Assembly (NCBI GenBank): GCA_028015205.1 | Contig: CM051521.1 | Coordinates: forward strand, 105,686,513 to 105,750,512 | Direction: 5' to 3' | Length of the DNA stretch: 64,000 nucleotides | Source of the DNA: Mytilisepta virgata | Lineage: Eukaryota; Mollusca; Bivalvia; Mytilida; Mytilidae | In this document: positions 10,586-23,300 of the stretch, one piece after another | Layout: every line of letters starts with the position of its first letter | Numbering within the stretch: position 1 is the stretch's first letter | The notes under the pieces: generated by a model | The model's input: the letters and a program-made list of their open reading frames with translations, nothing else | Databases searched by the model: none | What the model was told of the DNA's origin: nothing | Made by a program: the position numbers and the translations under genes

Positions 10586-12944
10586 CTAGGGAGTCCAAAT
10601 TAGAGTTTCAATTTTTTTGTTTTTGTTTTTTGTTTGTTTGTATTGAACAGTGTTGTCTGAATACACATGTGTAGTAGTGCATCAGAAATTGTACCATTGA
10701 ATGTTTATTTCAAATTAATAAATTACTTGGTAACAAATACGTATAGTTACAACTCCCAAAGCAATAGAAAGCTGGAAATTGCACACATTAGATGATATGT
10801 AAAGACCTCTTTAGTAGTAAGAAGTAGAAATTTAAAAGTCTACGATTGAGAAGGAAAAAAAAGTCACATAAAAAGAAAATCTTTTGAGCTAAAATGTAAC
10901 TTGGAATATTTACGACCAAATCCCTGTAATTTCTTTATCATTTTTGATCTAGATCTTTTGAATTTCATAAATTTATGATGTATATACATTTTGAATGCAG
11001 GTGTTAAATATATTTGCCTAGTTATTAAACCACTTAATCGTTGCATCAATATTCTAAATACTTTAAAAGGTAAAGTAAAGTGAAAAAATTATTTTATGAT
11101 ATTTTAAATTTGGTAATGGCTGCGTACATTTTCATTACTTTTGATAAAGATGTTCAACTTGGGTGAAATGATAAAATTTTATTTGAATCTGATCATAGAT
11201 CATATTTATTTACTCACAAAAAGCGTTCAAGTACGAATGAAGGATTGTTCCTGCTAAAAGAAATTTATGTAAAACTTATAATTATTAAAAGATAACATTG
11301 AATATGTACTAATATCTACCGATCAGATGATAAAAATATCAACACTGTTAGATTTGTTTCTTTTAAGATATATGTGATCAAATAACCGTGAAAGTACCTA
11401 CAACCCACCCTGTAAATGTATTTTTAACTTCGAGAGTTCGTCACGGGTCGAGTGGTGTTTAATTTGAAGATATACATGTATATGTTGGACAATGAACTGC
11501 TGCAATGCCACGAAGAATACAGCAATCGACAAAGAATATTAGATAAATGTAAGAAAATTGAGATTAGCTAGGCATGACCTTCAACGGAGTGTGATAGACC
11601 CTGCTATACTTGACGTTCCATAAAAGGAAAATTAACTATTGCAAAAGAAACAAAAATTCTCAAGTTGTTATCAGCCTCCATTTAAAAAAAATAGGGAAAT
11701 TCAACTTAAACCACGAAATATCTATTCTTTAGGGACAACGAAAAGAAACTTTCACAAAGCACTGACCAGTATATAAAGCTTCATAATATTTTAAAATTTC
11801 TTCACAATTTATAACATTTCCACCATATTATCTCAGATATATACGATATCATAACCTCACATTGTTTCTTTCTGAGCTGGAAAATTGAAAACCTTTGATA
11901 TTTGAAACGTTTATCCTGTAATGATACATCATTCTACAAAACAATAAAAAATTGTAATCCAAAAGTGCATAATTATGACAGGTCATATGCATCACAGAGA
12001 TGTATGTTCAGGTTTAAAATGTACATATACCACTTACTGCCGTGGGCTTCATAAATTGACGCCAATGAGAAAAAATATTTTGATCGATAATTGACTTTCA
12101 ATAAAAAAAAATATGAGTCTTTTTCCACAGACCGAATGTAAAAATTAACATAAAATGCTTAAAGATATTCAATTTGTGTAAAATTTTGTTGACATAATTA
12201 ATTGATGAGTTGTCAGATCAAAGATTATAATTGGGATATTAATATCAAAATTCATTGTACAATCACCAACAGAATACAAATGTCGGTTTGCCGTCACACA
12301 AACCATAAATACGTTCTAAAGCAAAATATGCTTCCTCGTAGTGTATGAGGAACAGATAGACTTTAAATTATTACTACAAATAAATCACAGAAATTTAAAA
12401 CAATTCAAGGAAAATTAATAAAGATAGTCTTAGACACTATTGTTTTAATACTTTTTCACCTTTCCTTGTTTGGGAACACCTGATTAAATCATTCTGGATT
12501 TCAAATGGGGATTCAATTACGATCAAATGAAAATAAAATGTACATGAAAAAAATATATAAATGCAACTAAAGTGATAGCACACTAAAAACATTTGTCTCT
12601 TTTTAACTTGTATTATTCATAAAAAGTCTTTGTACATAAAGTAAGTTTTTGTTAAATCCGGTATAACATTATTTTTTTCTATTTATTTGAAGATGTAGCT
12701 GATGACAAATATAATCTAATACAATATATGGTGTCAATTTCTCCTTTTTAAAGAGCAATGGCGGATATCACACTAGTGGGTGTTTCATCTCCCTATCGAC
12801 TGAAATTACAATTTGTTGATAAACTTTTCATCGGAGTATTTTACAACTCCCTTCTCCGAAATATACGATATATATAGGTTTATTAAACGTATTTGAGAAT
12901 AATTCTTTTCTGAAGTAAAGAGAGATATACCTAACGAGCAATCT
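10586..12944. other. Gene-free AT-rich sequence
   Basis: No recognised repeat or gene. A 39-codon frame starting ATGGCGGATATC at about 12759 has a fair start context but no other support. Confidence 0.5.
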
Positions 12945-13502
12945 AAAAACGCAATCCATTAGACAGACAAAACCCGGGAAGACAAATGAACAACCACAAG
13001 CACAACAAATAAACACTGAAAACTAAAAAAACAATGAACAACACGAACTCCTATAAAAACCAGGAGTGAACTCAGGTGCTCCGGAAGGGTAAGCAGTTCC
13101 TGTTCCGTATACGGCCTCTGTCGTGAAGTTCAACAAAGTCGGATTGACTTGGTAGTCACAAATCGGTGGAGGTACATGAAATGTTACGACAGTGGGAACA
13201 GGCCCAACATCATCTTAGATATTGGAACACTGTAACGGTCGATCAATTCGTGATGACGACCACAAAATTTCCTAAGTGATAAAATCAACTTATCCCTGAT
13301 AAAACGCTGGTTAAGAAGCTTTTATGACAGCAGTAATCCTCTTGGTCGAAAGTCATGGTAACTCACGCATGCCCTATCGGATAAGCTGAGAAACGTAGAC
13401 GCCATATGCAGGCGATGCTGGTACATTGCTACTCAAGAAGGGAAAGTTAACAATAGGAAAGTCGAAGTCATCACGTTTATCATAAAGTTTTGTTCTCGAA
13501 TA
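12945..13502 (-). pseudogene. Retroelement reverse-transcriptase fossil (3' part plus tail)
   Basis: Reading the minus strand from about 13502, the translation gives KLYDKRDDFDFPIVNFPFL, then SPAYGVYVSQLI. Further on, after a stop and frame breaks, it gives GRHHELIDRY, ending near 13183. This is the C-terminal part of a reverse-transcriptase family common in invertebrate genomes. I suspect a Penelope-like or related non-LTR group but cannot fix the class. Sequence from 13183 down to about 12945 matches the noncoding 3' tail of the copy at 46 kb (shared ACTCAGGTGCTCCGGAAG). It has no upstream catalytic region and several stops, so it is dead. Confidence 0.75.
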
Positions 13503-13921
13503 CATCGTAATAATACACAATAGCAGTGTTTAAGCAAAAGCACCTGGTTCGTGGTTTTTTTAGTTTCATGTAATTATTACTCTTGTTTACGTGTATAAAT
13601 GAGTTTTTTAGCGATTGTTTTCTGCTTATTATTCATATTTATTTTATATCATGTTAAAATAAGATATCAATTTATATATATAAATATGCAATAAAGTTAG
13701 GACTTCCATGTTTTATTCTATTGATAAAACAAATTTGTTTGGCAATATAAGATTCAAAGGTGACAGTTTAACTATTATACATTCCTCTATGTCATAAGAT
13801 CTACTATAAAATATCAATAAACTATGCATCACCCTGTACAACAAAAAGTAGAAATATCATAAAAACATCATCTAAAAACTAAACATGATGATGACGTACT
13901 GATTATTCAGTATTAACAATA

Positions 13922-14060
13922 AACAGAAGAGACTATTGTCTTTTATAAAATTCTTATAATGCCATTCGTTTTATTTTTAAGGTTTGCCTGAACAAGACAG
14001 TCTACAAGTCAATGGAAAAAGTTATATAGGATAGCAAGAAATTGTATTACCACCATGAAA
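13922..14060 (+). repeat. Duplicated segment 1, copy a (partner 17401-17530)
   Basis: Blocks ACAGAAGA, ACTATTGTC, CCTGAAC, CAGTCTACAA and GAAAAAGT-ATATA occur in the same order and spacing at 17401-17530. This is a diverged direct repeat about 3.48 kb apart. Confidence 0.6.
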
Positions 14061-14279
14061 AAACAACAAATAAACAAACAAACAAAACTGATTAACAAAG
14101 CAATTGCATAATTTGTTTACACACACACACGTGTTGCACCAATGTATGTTATTTTAATAATGTAATATACCTGCATTTTCCATTGTTGTCTATGTTGGTA
14201 CAGTTTACTGATACCAGACTATTTTCAGAATTATACTATGTTCTAAATGACCATTTTTTCAAATTAAACAACAAAATAG

Positions 14280-14440
14280 ATAACAGGACAGGTCAAGAAT
14301 GACATACCAATCAAAGCAACCTAACAGACAGAACTCCGGAGAACAAAATAACATAATAGAGCAGAAAAACACAAACATAAACACAACAGAGAGTGAGGAT
14401 AGTATGACTTGGTACAGACACCGAACACCGAAATCATTAC
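14280..14440 (-). mobile_element. Fragment of a mussel retroelement 3' tail
   Basis: The segment contains the CAGAACTCCGGAGAAC block and an adjoining region (minus strand GGTGTCTGTACCAAGTCA) that I associate with highly repeated Mytilus tails. No coding part is attached. It is oriented like the fossils at 13 and 46 kb. Confidence 0.45.
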
Positions 14441-15467
14441 CTGACTTTAAATTGACATATTTACATGTCGCATAAGCGTAACTTTATAGGTTTCTAAGTA
14501 TGACAGAACTATTTGCTTGATATTCGACTTTGATGGGTATATGGACTTTAAAGGAGTCAACAATACATTATATACGGACCTGATAGAATGATATCGACCG
14601 AGAACAAAGACCGGTGTGAACACATGATAAAAAAAACAAAAGGGAAGAAATTGCCCTTTTGGAATATTTACGGATTTGTTATTTTTCTCCCGTCATGAAA
14701 TATTTCTGGTTAAATGTTCATCATTGATTCCAAAATGAATACATTTAGAAATTCTCATTAAAATGTCCAAACAAGAAGTTTATAAGCCTTGATTTCTGTT
14801 ATTTGTACAATGTTTGGTTTTAAATAATTCTGGGCATATATATATAGAACCGAAACACATATATATTATAGTTTATTTAGAATAACATTATATCGACTGG
14901 AACGGAGATCGCAGAGATGAAAAATGTATCTTAATAGTGATCGCAGCGAGCCATATAGGAGCATATGGGTTATTTAGAAATGTCTTTGTTTAATGGGGGC
15001 AACCATTGTGCAATCCGAACTGAATTTGGCCATATTGTGCTACATATTAAGGCTAGAAAAAGTTTTGTTCGCCCGAAACGGAAGTAAGTAAAGTAAGGGA
15101 AATAACTTTCTTCAAATTATAATTTTAGAGTCAGAATCGTGATATCGGAAATGAGTATCGTGAACGGGCTTTTGCTGTGCTCGAAGCATTGGCCACGCCA
15201 TTAGCATATTAAAGTCTCACAAATATTTTATCACACAACATACAGTGTACACTTGATACAATGATGAAATAATTTCGATGACAGCGTCAGAAGCTTATTT
15301 TATAGGGAACTATAGTGAGTAGGTTATTAGATTTTCCCCTCCAATCAAAAAAGAGTCGGTCTACTATAAGTTGTTCACTTAATCATTAAGACTTTGTTGT
15401 TATGTCTCAACCATGGACGTCAGGTGATCTCATTGACTGGATGGTACTTTTCTAAAACTAAATATAT

Positions 15468-15546
15468 AATAACGTGACAATAACATGTGTTAAGTGATCG
15501 TTTAGATTGAACATCATAAGATTTGTTTCTTATAGAAAACAGATTC
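15468..15546 (+). repeat. Duplicated segment 2, copy a (partner 16550-16626)
   Basis: AATAACGTGACAA, GTGATCGTTT, and TTTGTTTCTTATAGAAAACAG with conserved spacing. The last block looks like a splice acceptor but no open frame follows it. Confidence 0.7.
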
Positions 15547-15597
15547 AAGAGCGTAAAAAGACGAGAAAACTGAAGATGAAAGCTATTTTGCGATGTG

Positions 15598-15740
15598 GTG
15601 GGGAGGGGGGGGGGGGGGAGTCTCTCCTAAATCATCTGTAGGTAGGCTCTCCATTGCATGGAAATAATTATTACCCTAAAATAGCACTTTAGAGAAACCC
15701 CCTGAAATACATAATTAAGTACCCCCCCCCCCCCCCAAAA
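15598..15740. repeat. Homopolymer pair: G run and C run
   Basis: An uninterrupted G14 lies at 15605-15618, preceded by GGTGGGGAGGG-like sequence. A C run of about 15 follows about 100 bp downstream from 15722 and passes into an A run. Such tracts can form quadruplexes or i-motifs and are also prone to assembly error. Confidence 0.7.
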
Positions 15741-16549
15741 AAAAAAACATTGCTGGGAAAAAAATATAACCCCATACAAATACTTAAGAAAACGTTTACA
15801 TCCTCCAAAATACCTAATATTTTTGTAAAAGTAAATTGCTCGGATATTTATACCCCAATAAATAATTCAAAATTTCCTGCACCTACCCTTCAAAATGGAA
15901 AATATTTAAAAAAATGAGCTCCCCCCACCAAATAAATTCCACGTAAGGGGAAAAAAAGAGTTTATGCACCCTCCATGTATGGCGGTCTTCCTACTTATAA
16001 GAGTGCAGTGCTTTAATCGAATAATTTTAATAATTCAAGAACGACGATTTAATAATTTTTATCTTTTTATTAAATAGAAATATTTTTTCTGACTACCTGG
16101 ATCTAACTTTTACCACCTCATACCTATGTTTTTTTCAATTATAATTTAACAAGAATACTACAAAATATATATTCCAAAATCGGAGTTGTTTGTAAACCAA
16201 TGCAAGTTTGTATTCTTAATATTATATTCATCACAATCAATGAAGCTGAAATTGATTTAAGACAGAAAAAAACACATTAAAAAACAACACACAGACATAG
16301 GAAAATGAGGTTGGGGTTTCATCCCCATGCAACTGCGGTTCTTTAAGGAGAGTCAGACGAATTATTGAGACTTTATAGAAACAAGTTCATTTGTCTACAG
16401 TACTACGATTGTAATAGTTAAAGTGTGAAGTCTCACTAAAGAAGGAGTCTTTAGGTTGGATCATAGTAAAGAGGTAAAGTGTCTTTGACCCTCTTGTCGT
16501 CTTGAACAGCGACAATATAAAACAAGCACTGTTTCAGTCATAAACATTA

Positions 16550-16626
16550 ATAACGTGACAACAACCTGTGGTACGTGATCGTTTGGATTAAGCATTATGC
16601 ATTTTGTTTCTTATAGAAAACAGATT
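16550..16626 (+). repeat. Duplicated segment 2, copy b (partner 15468-15546)
   Basis: Same blocks about 1.08 kb downstream, roughly 80 percent identical by eye. Confidence 0.7.
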
Positions 16627-17400
16627 TTCAGTTCCATAAATTATGGTTACTATCTTAAGGATAAGGACACCGCACAGCGCATTACGGTTACATCTGTGTA
16701 AATTATAGTTCTTATTGTGATTTAAAAAAAATTGTAAAAGTGATAAAAAAACACAATATACATTTGGTAATCTATATTTACTGTTATCCTACAATATGTC
16801 GTCCACTGAAAAATCACAAAGATACAGAATTATATATTAACACCTCCTGAATACATATCCCTCGGTTGTAATGAAAATACAATGAACGATTTTATATCTT
16901 TTTCATTACGTCATATGTCGTAATTAATCTCTATTTTATTTTCGATATAATCCAAAAGTGAACGATTTTTTCTATTATGCATCCTTATACCTTTTTATTT
17001 ACCAAATAACACTCCCTCTAAAGAAGATTTTCTAAAGTTAAAGGGTTGTTATAATATTTGAATGAAGATAACTGTTTTATTGAACACTCACAAAATGTCA
17101 GCTTTGATTCTTTATGAAGACAGAAGAACCGTATGATCACGCACTTTCTGTGCACTGTATACAAGCATTCTTCCCCAGAGATTTCATACAGTATCCTTTC
17201 AAACATACAGATACCGATTTAAACGGATTAAAAACTGCTTTTCTTGAATATATTTGATATGGTATGCTCAAAACTATAGAAGCGGTTTTTTTTGGATCAC
17301 GAAGACCCGATGCCGTTGATGAGAAAGAAACTAACCCCAGTCACCTTTACATTACGTTTTAACATCAACATTTCAATACCATTACACTAACTTCTAAGTA

Positions 17401-17530
17401 CAACAGAAGAAAAAACTATTGTCGTATATAAATTCATTACTCTGACGTCATTTTGGAAGTTTACCTGAACCCAGCAGTCTACAATTGAATAGAAAAAGTC
17501 ATATACAAAAATTGTTTCACCAATAGATTT
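17401..17530 (+). repeat. Duplicated segment 1, copy b (partner 13922-14060)
   Basis: See the partner: same ordered blocks with small indels. No coding continuity in either copy. Confidence 0.6.
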
Positions 17531-19463
17531 CAAGTCTGACTGTAACAGATTTCTCTAACACTGGCGAAAGTACGGAGGTTAGCAATGTTTCTGTTAGTAT
17601 GACGTTGATTAGCGCTTCTTTCATCAAACAAAACTGGCAAAATTAAAGGTTGAGAGGGGGAGAGAACGAATATTACCAACCCTGTAACTTGGATAAATTT
17701 GGTGTGCCAAGAATTATGGAAGAGATTACCTTGCAGATGAAAAAAGTCTTCGAAAGTACCCAAGAATATCAAAATTGAGAATCTTGAAGAAAGTTTTTGT
17801 TTCCAAAGATGTGTCTAATGAAGTTCTAGGGACTAACGATATCTGTAGAATCGAGTTTTGTTGTACAGACCTTCATTCAAATAATGGAGATTATTGCAGT
17901 CAAAACATTTAGTAATCCCCTCAATGTATACTTAAACAATCAAAAGGTAATTTCAGGAAAAGTCAGCAATGAAAGACCAATCAAGCAACTGCATCAGAAC
18001 AGTAAGGTACATAGTAACAACATGAGGTCATTTGGGTTAAATCGGTTTTTAGTGAAGCCTCTTTTTTATCTGTGAATAAAAAGCCTACGATAATGTCCAA
18101 TACAAGGTGCCCGCTAACTTAAATCTGTACTTTGTTTTAATGTAAAAATGTTTTCGTTTTTAATGTTAACATTATGTCAGATACATAATAATTAACAATA
18201 ATAGGTTCTGTCCAGATATTATATTTTTTGCACTATCAGTAGCAGTTACTTCGGTCATATGGTTTAGTGGCATCTTGTGTTGAAATTTTATTGAAATCAA
18301 AAGTATTTCTTAGAGACCATCATAATGTCGTTGTCAAGACATTTTGAGACAGGAGGATTTGATGTTTTACGTAAATTTTCGTTTTGTAGCTGTTACTGTG
18401 AACAGGTCTTGAAGTACTTCCGAATTTCATAAAAGATTATTGAAAAGAAGTTTGGATTTGCTCACGATGTTTCACTGAAACAACTATGGGAAACGCCGAC
18501 CACAACTGCTTTTCTTAAAATCTAAGTAATAATTCAGCATGCATACTCCCATTCTCGACAGTTATGGTAAGATCTAAACTAGAGGCTCCAAGAAGCCTGT
18601 AACAGTCACAAGTAAACTTTCATAATTATATATTGCTCATTCAAGGCCTCCGACCTGTGGGTGTCTGAAACAAAAGTTATACTTTCAGAATGAGATAAAG
18701 TTTGGTAAACATTCAAAGAAACCGAGTGTTTACAATCGACTTTCTTGCGACGCGTTCGTTTTACAGTTCGTTTTTCAAGCCAGGATTGATTTGAATACCC
18801 ACCGCTCAAAAAGTTGGATTTTGTCTTATTTCTTGAGGCGAAAATTTCCAGCAGTAATCCATATCCGCGAGCCGGATGTCATTGAAGCAATCATAAAATC
18901 GGTTTGTAGTAACTGCAGTAATCCTTGTCCCACCTATCGTTGTCACGGGGTGTTGTTGTTTATGATGCCACATAATGTACAGAGAGGCGTTTTAACCCAA
19001 GCATCGTTCATATTGATTTCGAAACCATTATTTATGCACAAAGCTTTCAGAGCTGTCTTTTCAGGAACAAAAAATGAGTGTTCCAGGTTTCATCTTGGCC
19101 CAAGTCGGTTGCAAAAAATACAAAAACTTGGTTTCACTCTGAAATGACACTATTGACTGTATTGATGAGACACTTGAGTTACGCTTTTTTTTTTAAATCT
19201 TTTATTGATTTTAGCAAGGTTTTGCTTTTTATCCTCAGACATTTTAATGCTTAGTATAATAACTTATCCTGCCCGAAATCCCACTTCCACCTCATCTTTG
19301 ATTTGGAAGGGACTTAGATTAACGGAAGGGGTACTTTTAAACTATAAAATTTATGTAGGTCTAGCTATTTTTTCTTCTACTTTACCTGAGTTTACCTGTA
19401 AAATCGATGAGCGCAATTGTCTACATACAAAAATTAAATTCAGCTGGTTGTATTAATAAAAAA

Positions 19464-20330
19464 ATGCGGAAAATCCAAGGGCCATAATTTCCACTTAAAT
19501 CACACAAGCAAAACAAAATTTATACTTAATCTGTAACTCATCTATATAAGTCTACATATCAAAAATCAAATCGTTTCGTTGAGGCTTTTTAAAAAAATGT
19601 AGAAATCTAATATTTTTTTAAGAAAAATACCTACTTCCAAGGGCCATAACTTCCAAAAAAAATCAATCGAAACAAATCTTAAACAGGATCTCTAACTGCT
19701 CTTCCATTTAAGGATGTTCGCTGCTCAGTTTCAAAATACCAAGCTTTTCCTAGCACCAATAAATATTGATAGTGGTATAGGTCCGTGGATATAAGCCATT
19801 GAAAATTTCGCGGGGAAAAATATTCTCTGTTGAATTTACATACATTATCATTGAAAAGTTTTATTTCTCAAAAACTATTAAATAATAACAAGGATTTTAT
19901 AAAAAAAAATTCAAATGGCTTATTATTCTGCATGCAAAAGATTTATGAAAAAAAATTGGTGTTAGTGGTAAAAATAATTTATGGCATTCAAATAGATAAA
20001 ACCAGATAATTCTGAACATCTGTCAAAAATTCCAAAACATGACCAGGGAACATCCCTCAGCCTACATACATAAAATCAAATCATTTGGTTCAGGTGTTAT
20101 AATGAACAGTGCCGAAAACAAATGTTTTCAAACAAATACCCATTTTCAAGGGTCATAACTTTCATAAAAATCACTCAACGGAACAATAAACCCACATACC
20201 AAAAAATGAAATAATTTGGTTGCGGCGTTTAAAAAAAGGAAGGAAAACGTAATATGTCGGAATGACGGTCGGAAGGAGTCTAAAACTGAAGTCCCCTATG
20301 GCTTTTCCGGCAACGAACTACTAAGAAGAG
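19464..20330 (+). repeat. Decayed CCAAGGGCCATAA tandem array
   Basis: Units of roughly 170 bp contain AAGGGCCATAA-TTCC, AATC/CAATCGAAAC, CTACATA-ATCAAAT and TTTGGTT/TTTCGTT. They are visible starting near 19470, 19640 and 20140, with remnants ending near 20330 (CCCCTATGGCTTTTCCGGCAACGAACTAC). I recognise this as a widespread bivalve repeat. An unrelated short element is inserted at 19710-20057. Confidence 0.75.
19710..20057. mobile_element. Short inverted-repeat (MITE-like) element nested in the tandem array
   Basis: The left end AAGGATGTTCGCTG is mirrored by the right end GGGAACATCCCT. The interior (CAGTTTCAAAATACCAAGC, CCGTGGATATAAGCCATTG) is unlike the surrounding array and resembles a repeat I know from oyster and mussel sequence. 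No coding capacity. Target-site duplication not clear. Confidence 0.6.
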
Positions 20331-23300
20331 CAGAATAAAACAACGTATTATGTGATATTTTGTAATTTTGTATGTTTCACAATACGATAGCTATACATGT
20401 ATTTACACATTATAGCATTTTTGTTTTCAACGTGTCCAATGCCATACGTGCATGTGAACTTCTGAAGAGGCGATAAACACGCAAGTCGGTGTCTGTTTAT
20501 ATATTTCTTTAAATAACTACGTATTTGAATAAAAAAAATAATTTGGCGACACATTGTGGTTATCCAGGAAGACATGCAACCATGCTAACATGAATATTAC
20601 GGACTTTCAATCATCACTTTGGAGAAATATATTTTTGTTTGTTTTGGACCAAATAGAATGCTACAATGGTGGGGCGTATGGGGGCGTAGATTCTACAAAT
20701 CAGGGGGACAGTGATCAATTTTATAGAAATGGTTAAACTGATGCTTTTTCACCTTATTTACGATTACGACCAGTTTTGTATATTCCATTATCAGAACCCT
20801 TACACACAAACATCGTGGTTATTTTGGCTTCTGGGTCTACTTTTCAAAACGTTTGGGTTATTCTTTTTAAACATATCTGGCCTTTACCACAACTGATGAG
20901 TCGTGATTATATCAGAAATAATACAAATCAGTGGTTATCCGTTGAAGAGTTGAATTTCCTCACTCTGCCTCATTCGCTTACTCTTATAATTTATGTCAAA
21001 ATGGAATAAAAAAATAAAATAAAAAAAGAAGAGTTACATTTTCAGTTTATATATTTATTTATAAGTTATAATTGTCATTTCTTGGATGCATTTTTTACAA
21101 TTTATTCAGTTCATCTTTAAATTTGTTTTACAATTAAATTAATAAGATTTAATATAGTTATATAGGAAACCATTGTTCAGATTTAGATTCTTTTTCACTA
21201 TAATGGAATGCGATACAGTAGCAGGGGGGATAATGACGTCGCCAAGAGATACACATTGTGACGTCATAGCATCCTTCAAGAAAACCCTTTATACCATTCT
21301 TAAATTTGGGGTTTTTCTCAAATACCTCTGCAATAAGCACATGGGCCCTAACTTTTTTCTTTTTCAAACAGAAGCTCATTACTTAAAGATAAGTATACTA
21401 AAATTTAAAGACAAAATCATAGGAGGATTTTTTTTTCTACATGCATCCAAAGTTCCCAAATTATTATCAATATTCCTTATTTGACTTAAATTTGCATAAT
21501 TTCCTAGTTAATTTATCAATCTTTTTCACCTGTTATTTATTGGAAGACAATGTCTATGTAGTTGGGAATATTTTACAAAAGACCCGGTGAAGTTATCGTT
21601 TTTCGTTAAAAAGTTAGAGACTTTTTTTGTGACACTCTTGAAAAATGAAAAATTAAGGGTTTTTGGCTCAAATATACCAAAATCATTGTTGATTATCTTA
21701 AAAACTAAGTCATGAAGGTATGTTTTTTTTTTTACATATTTGAAAAGTATACATACAAATTTACATCTGGTAAATTTTCAGCAAATATTCAGTGGAGGAA
21801 CCTTATTGTATCGTGTTCCCTTAAACAATGGATTTACAACTTTTTGCGCAAGTTATAAAAATTGATTTGTTCTTACGGTTACATAATATTATGATTACCG
21901 TATACGTGTGCAAGTTATCATATTTGGTGTGTAATTTAACAAGTATTTTATTGATATTTGTTATGAAGGTGTTACATCTGTCACTGTTTAATGACAATGT
22001 CCATGTGCCGACTTTGACCACAAACAGTCACAGTGACAAATTGTTGTAATTACAAAAAATAAATGCCCGTCGGTCCGAACAAATTGATGTTGCAAACATG
22101 TTCTATGTCTTCTTTAAGATTTGGAACATAGAATGACAAGTTTGATTAAGTTATATTTTATTGCAAAGAAAGTTTATGTCAATCTTTTTGTTTGATAAAC
22201 CGCTAATATACTTGTAACTCTGGTCAATAATATTTAGAAATAAAGTATAATCGAGTCTTCATTATTGATAATCCGATAATTATTCTTTTATGAGAATATT
22301 AAAATTGGTGTTATTTGCATCTTAGGATAGTAAATAAGATGTTATGTGCAATACATGCTATATCTATATTGGCAATGAAAATAACACATGCAATGATTCT
22401 ATAACGTCAATATTTTTCATTTTCAATAATAATACTGTATTAATATTTTCCTTGTCATTTGTTCTGAATAACTGTAATAATTCCACCTTTCCCAACGTTT
22501 AAGTGCTTGTTCCGGCATTTTAACCAACAAAGTACTGTTTGATTTTAGATATGCATTTTATTGGAATCACAATTTTTACCAATATGCTACAATTTAATTT
22601 ACTGTGATATATGGCATTTGTCCAATATATTGTTTGTCACTTCAAAGCGTGATCAAGAGCAATTACGAAGTTAATGAAGTAGACGTAACATGTAATTTCC
22701 TAAGACATTTTTCATAGCCAATCAGATGAGGACAAATTCGCTACTGCCGGCTGTGGTGACCATTACAAATCAATCTTCCTGTATGAAAGGCTACTTGACA
22801 AGAATGATAATTAGAAAATGCATTTATAGTCGAACTATCAAGTTAGTGTTTATTTCGTTTGTTAAAAGTAAATCGATTGATAATTTAGAAATTGATGGAG
22901 CGAAATTTATCAATACATATTAAAATTTCCCATAATAAATCTACGAGGCAGTAGAGAAGATACTAATTTAATAAATAAAAATAGTGTGTGTGGTCTCAGA
23001 TAGTTCATTTTGATTGGCGACGTCATTAATTGATAAAATATAATGATTGTAATTTATTAGAGTGTTAAAATTTCAAAACTGTTTCCCCTGTGACGGTTCT
23101 TTTTGAAAGCCAAATATATCTTTGCTTCCAAATCTTTACACGCTGCAACTGTTAAGATTTAGTGTGGAGTTTAGATCAGTGGGATTTAATAAAGTATTAA
23201 CATCCGTCGATAACGATCATTAAGTAAAAATCTCCTGAATTCTAATATACAAAACGGTCCTACTTGTTAAAATATTCAAATAAGATGCATACTTAAAAAG

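Larger units (their letters stand above)
13503..19463. other. Gene-free region outside the listed repeats
   Basis: Apart from the listed duplicated segments, retroelement tail fragment and homopolymers, no gene is supported. The plus frame 18791-19147 (118 codons) and the overlapping minus frame 18606-18809 lie in a slightly less AT-rich patch, but neither shows a recognisable domain or splice context. Confidence 0.45.

Noticed and set aside
12759..12880. Small frame with ATGGCGGATATC start
   Set aside because: Only about 39 codons, no homology or neighbouring exon; start context alone is not enough.
18791..19147. 118-residue plus-strand frame
   Set aside because: No recognisable domain, no conserved motif, overlapped by an equally open minus frame, and no splice or poly(A) context.
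21158..21484. 103-residue plus frame and its minus-strand counterpart
   Set aside because: Low-complexity Phe-rich ends and no recognisable domain; the TGACGTC-containing part looks like a dispersed repeat.
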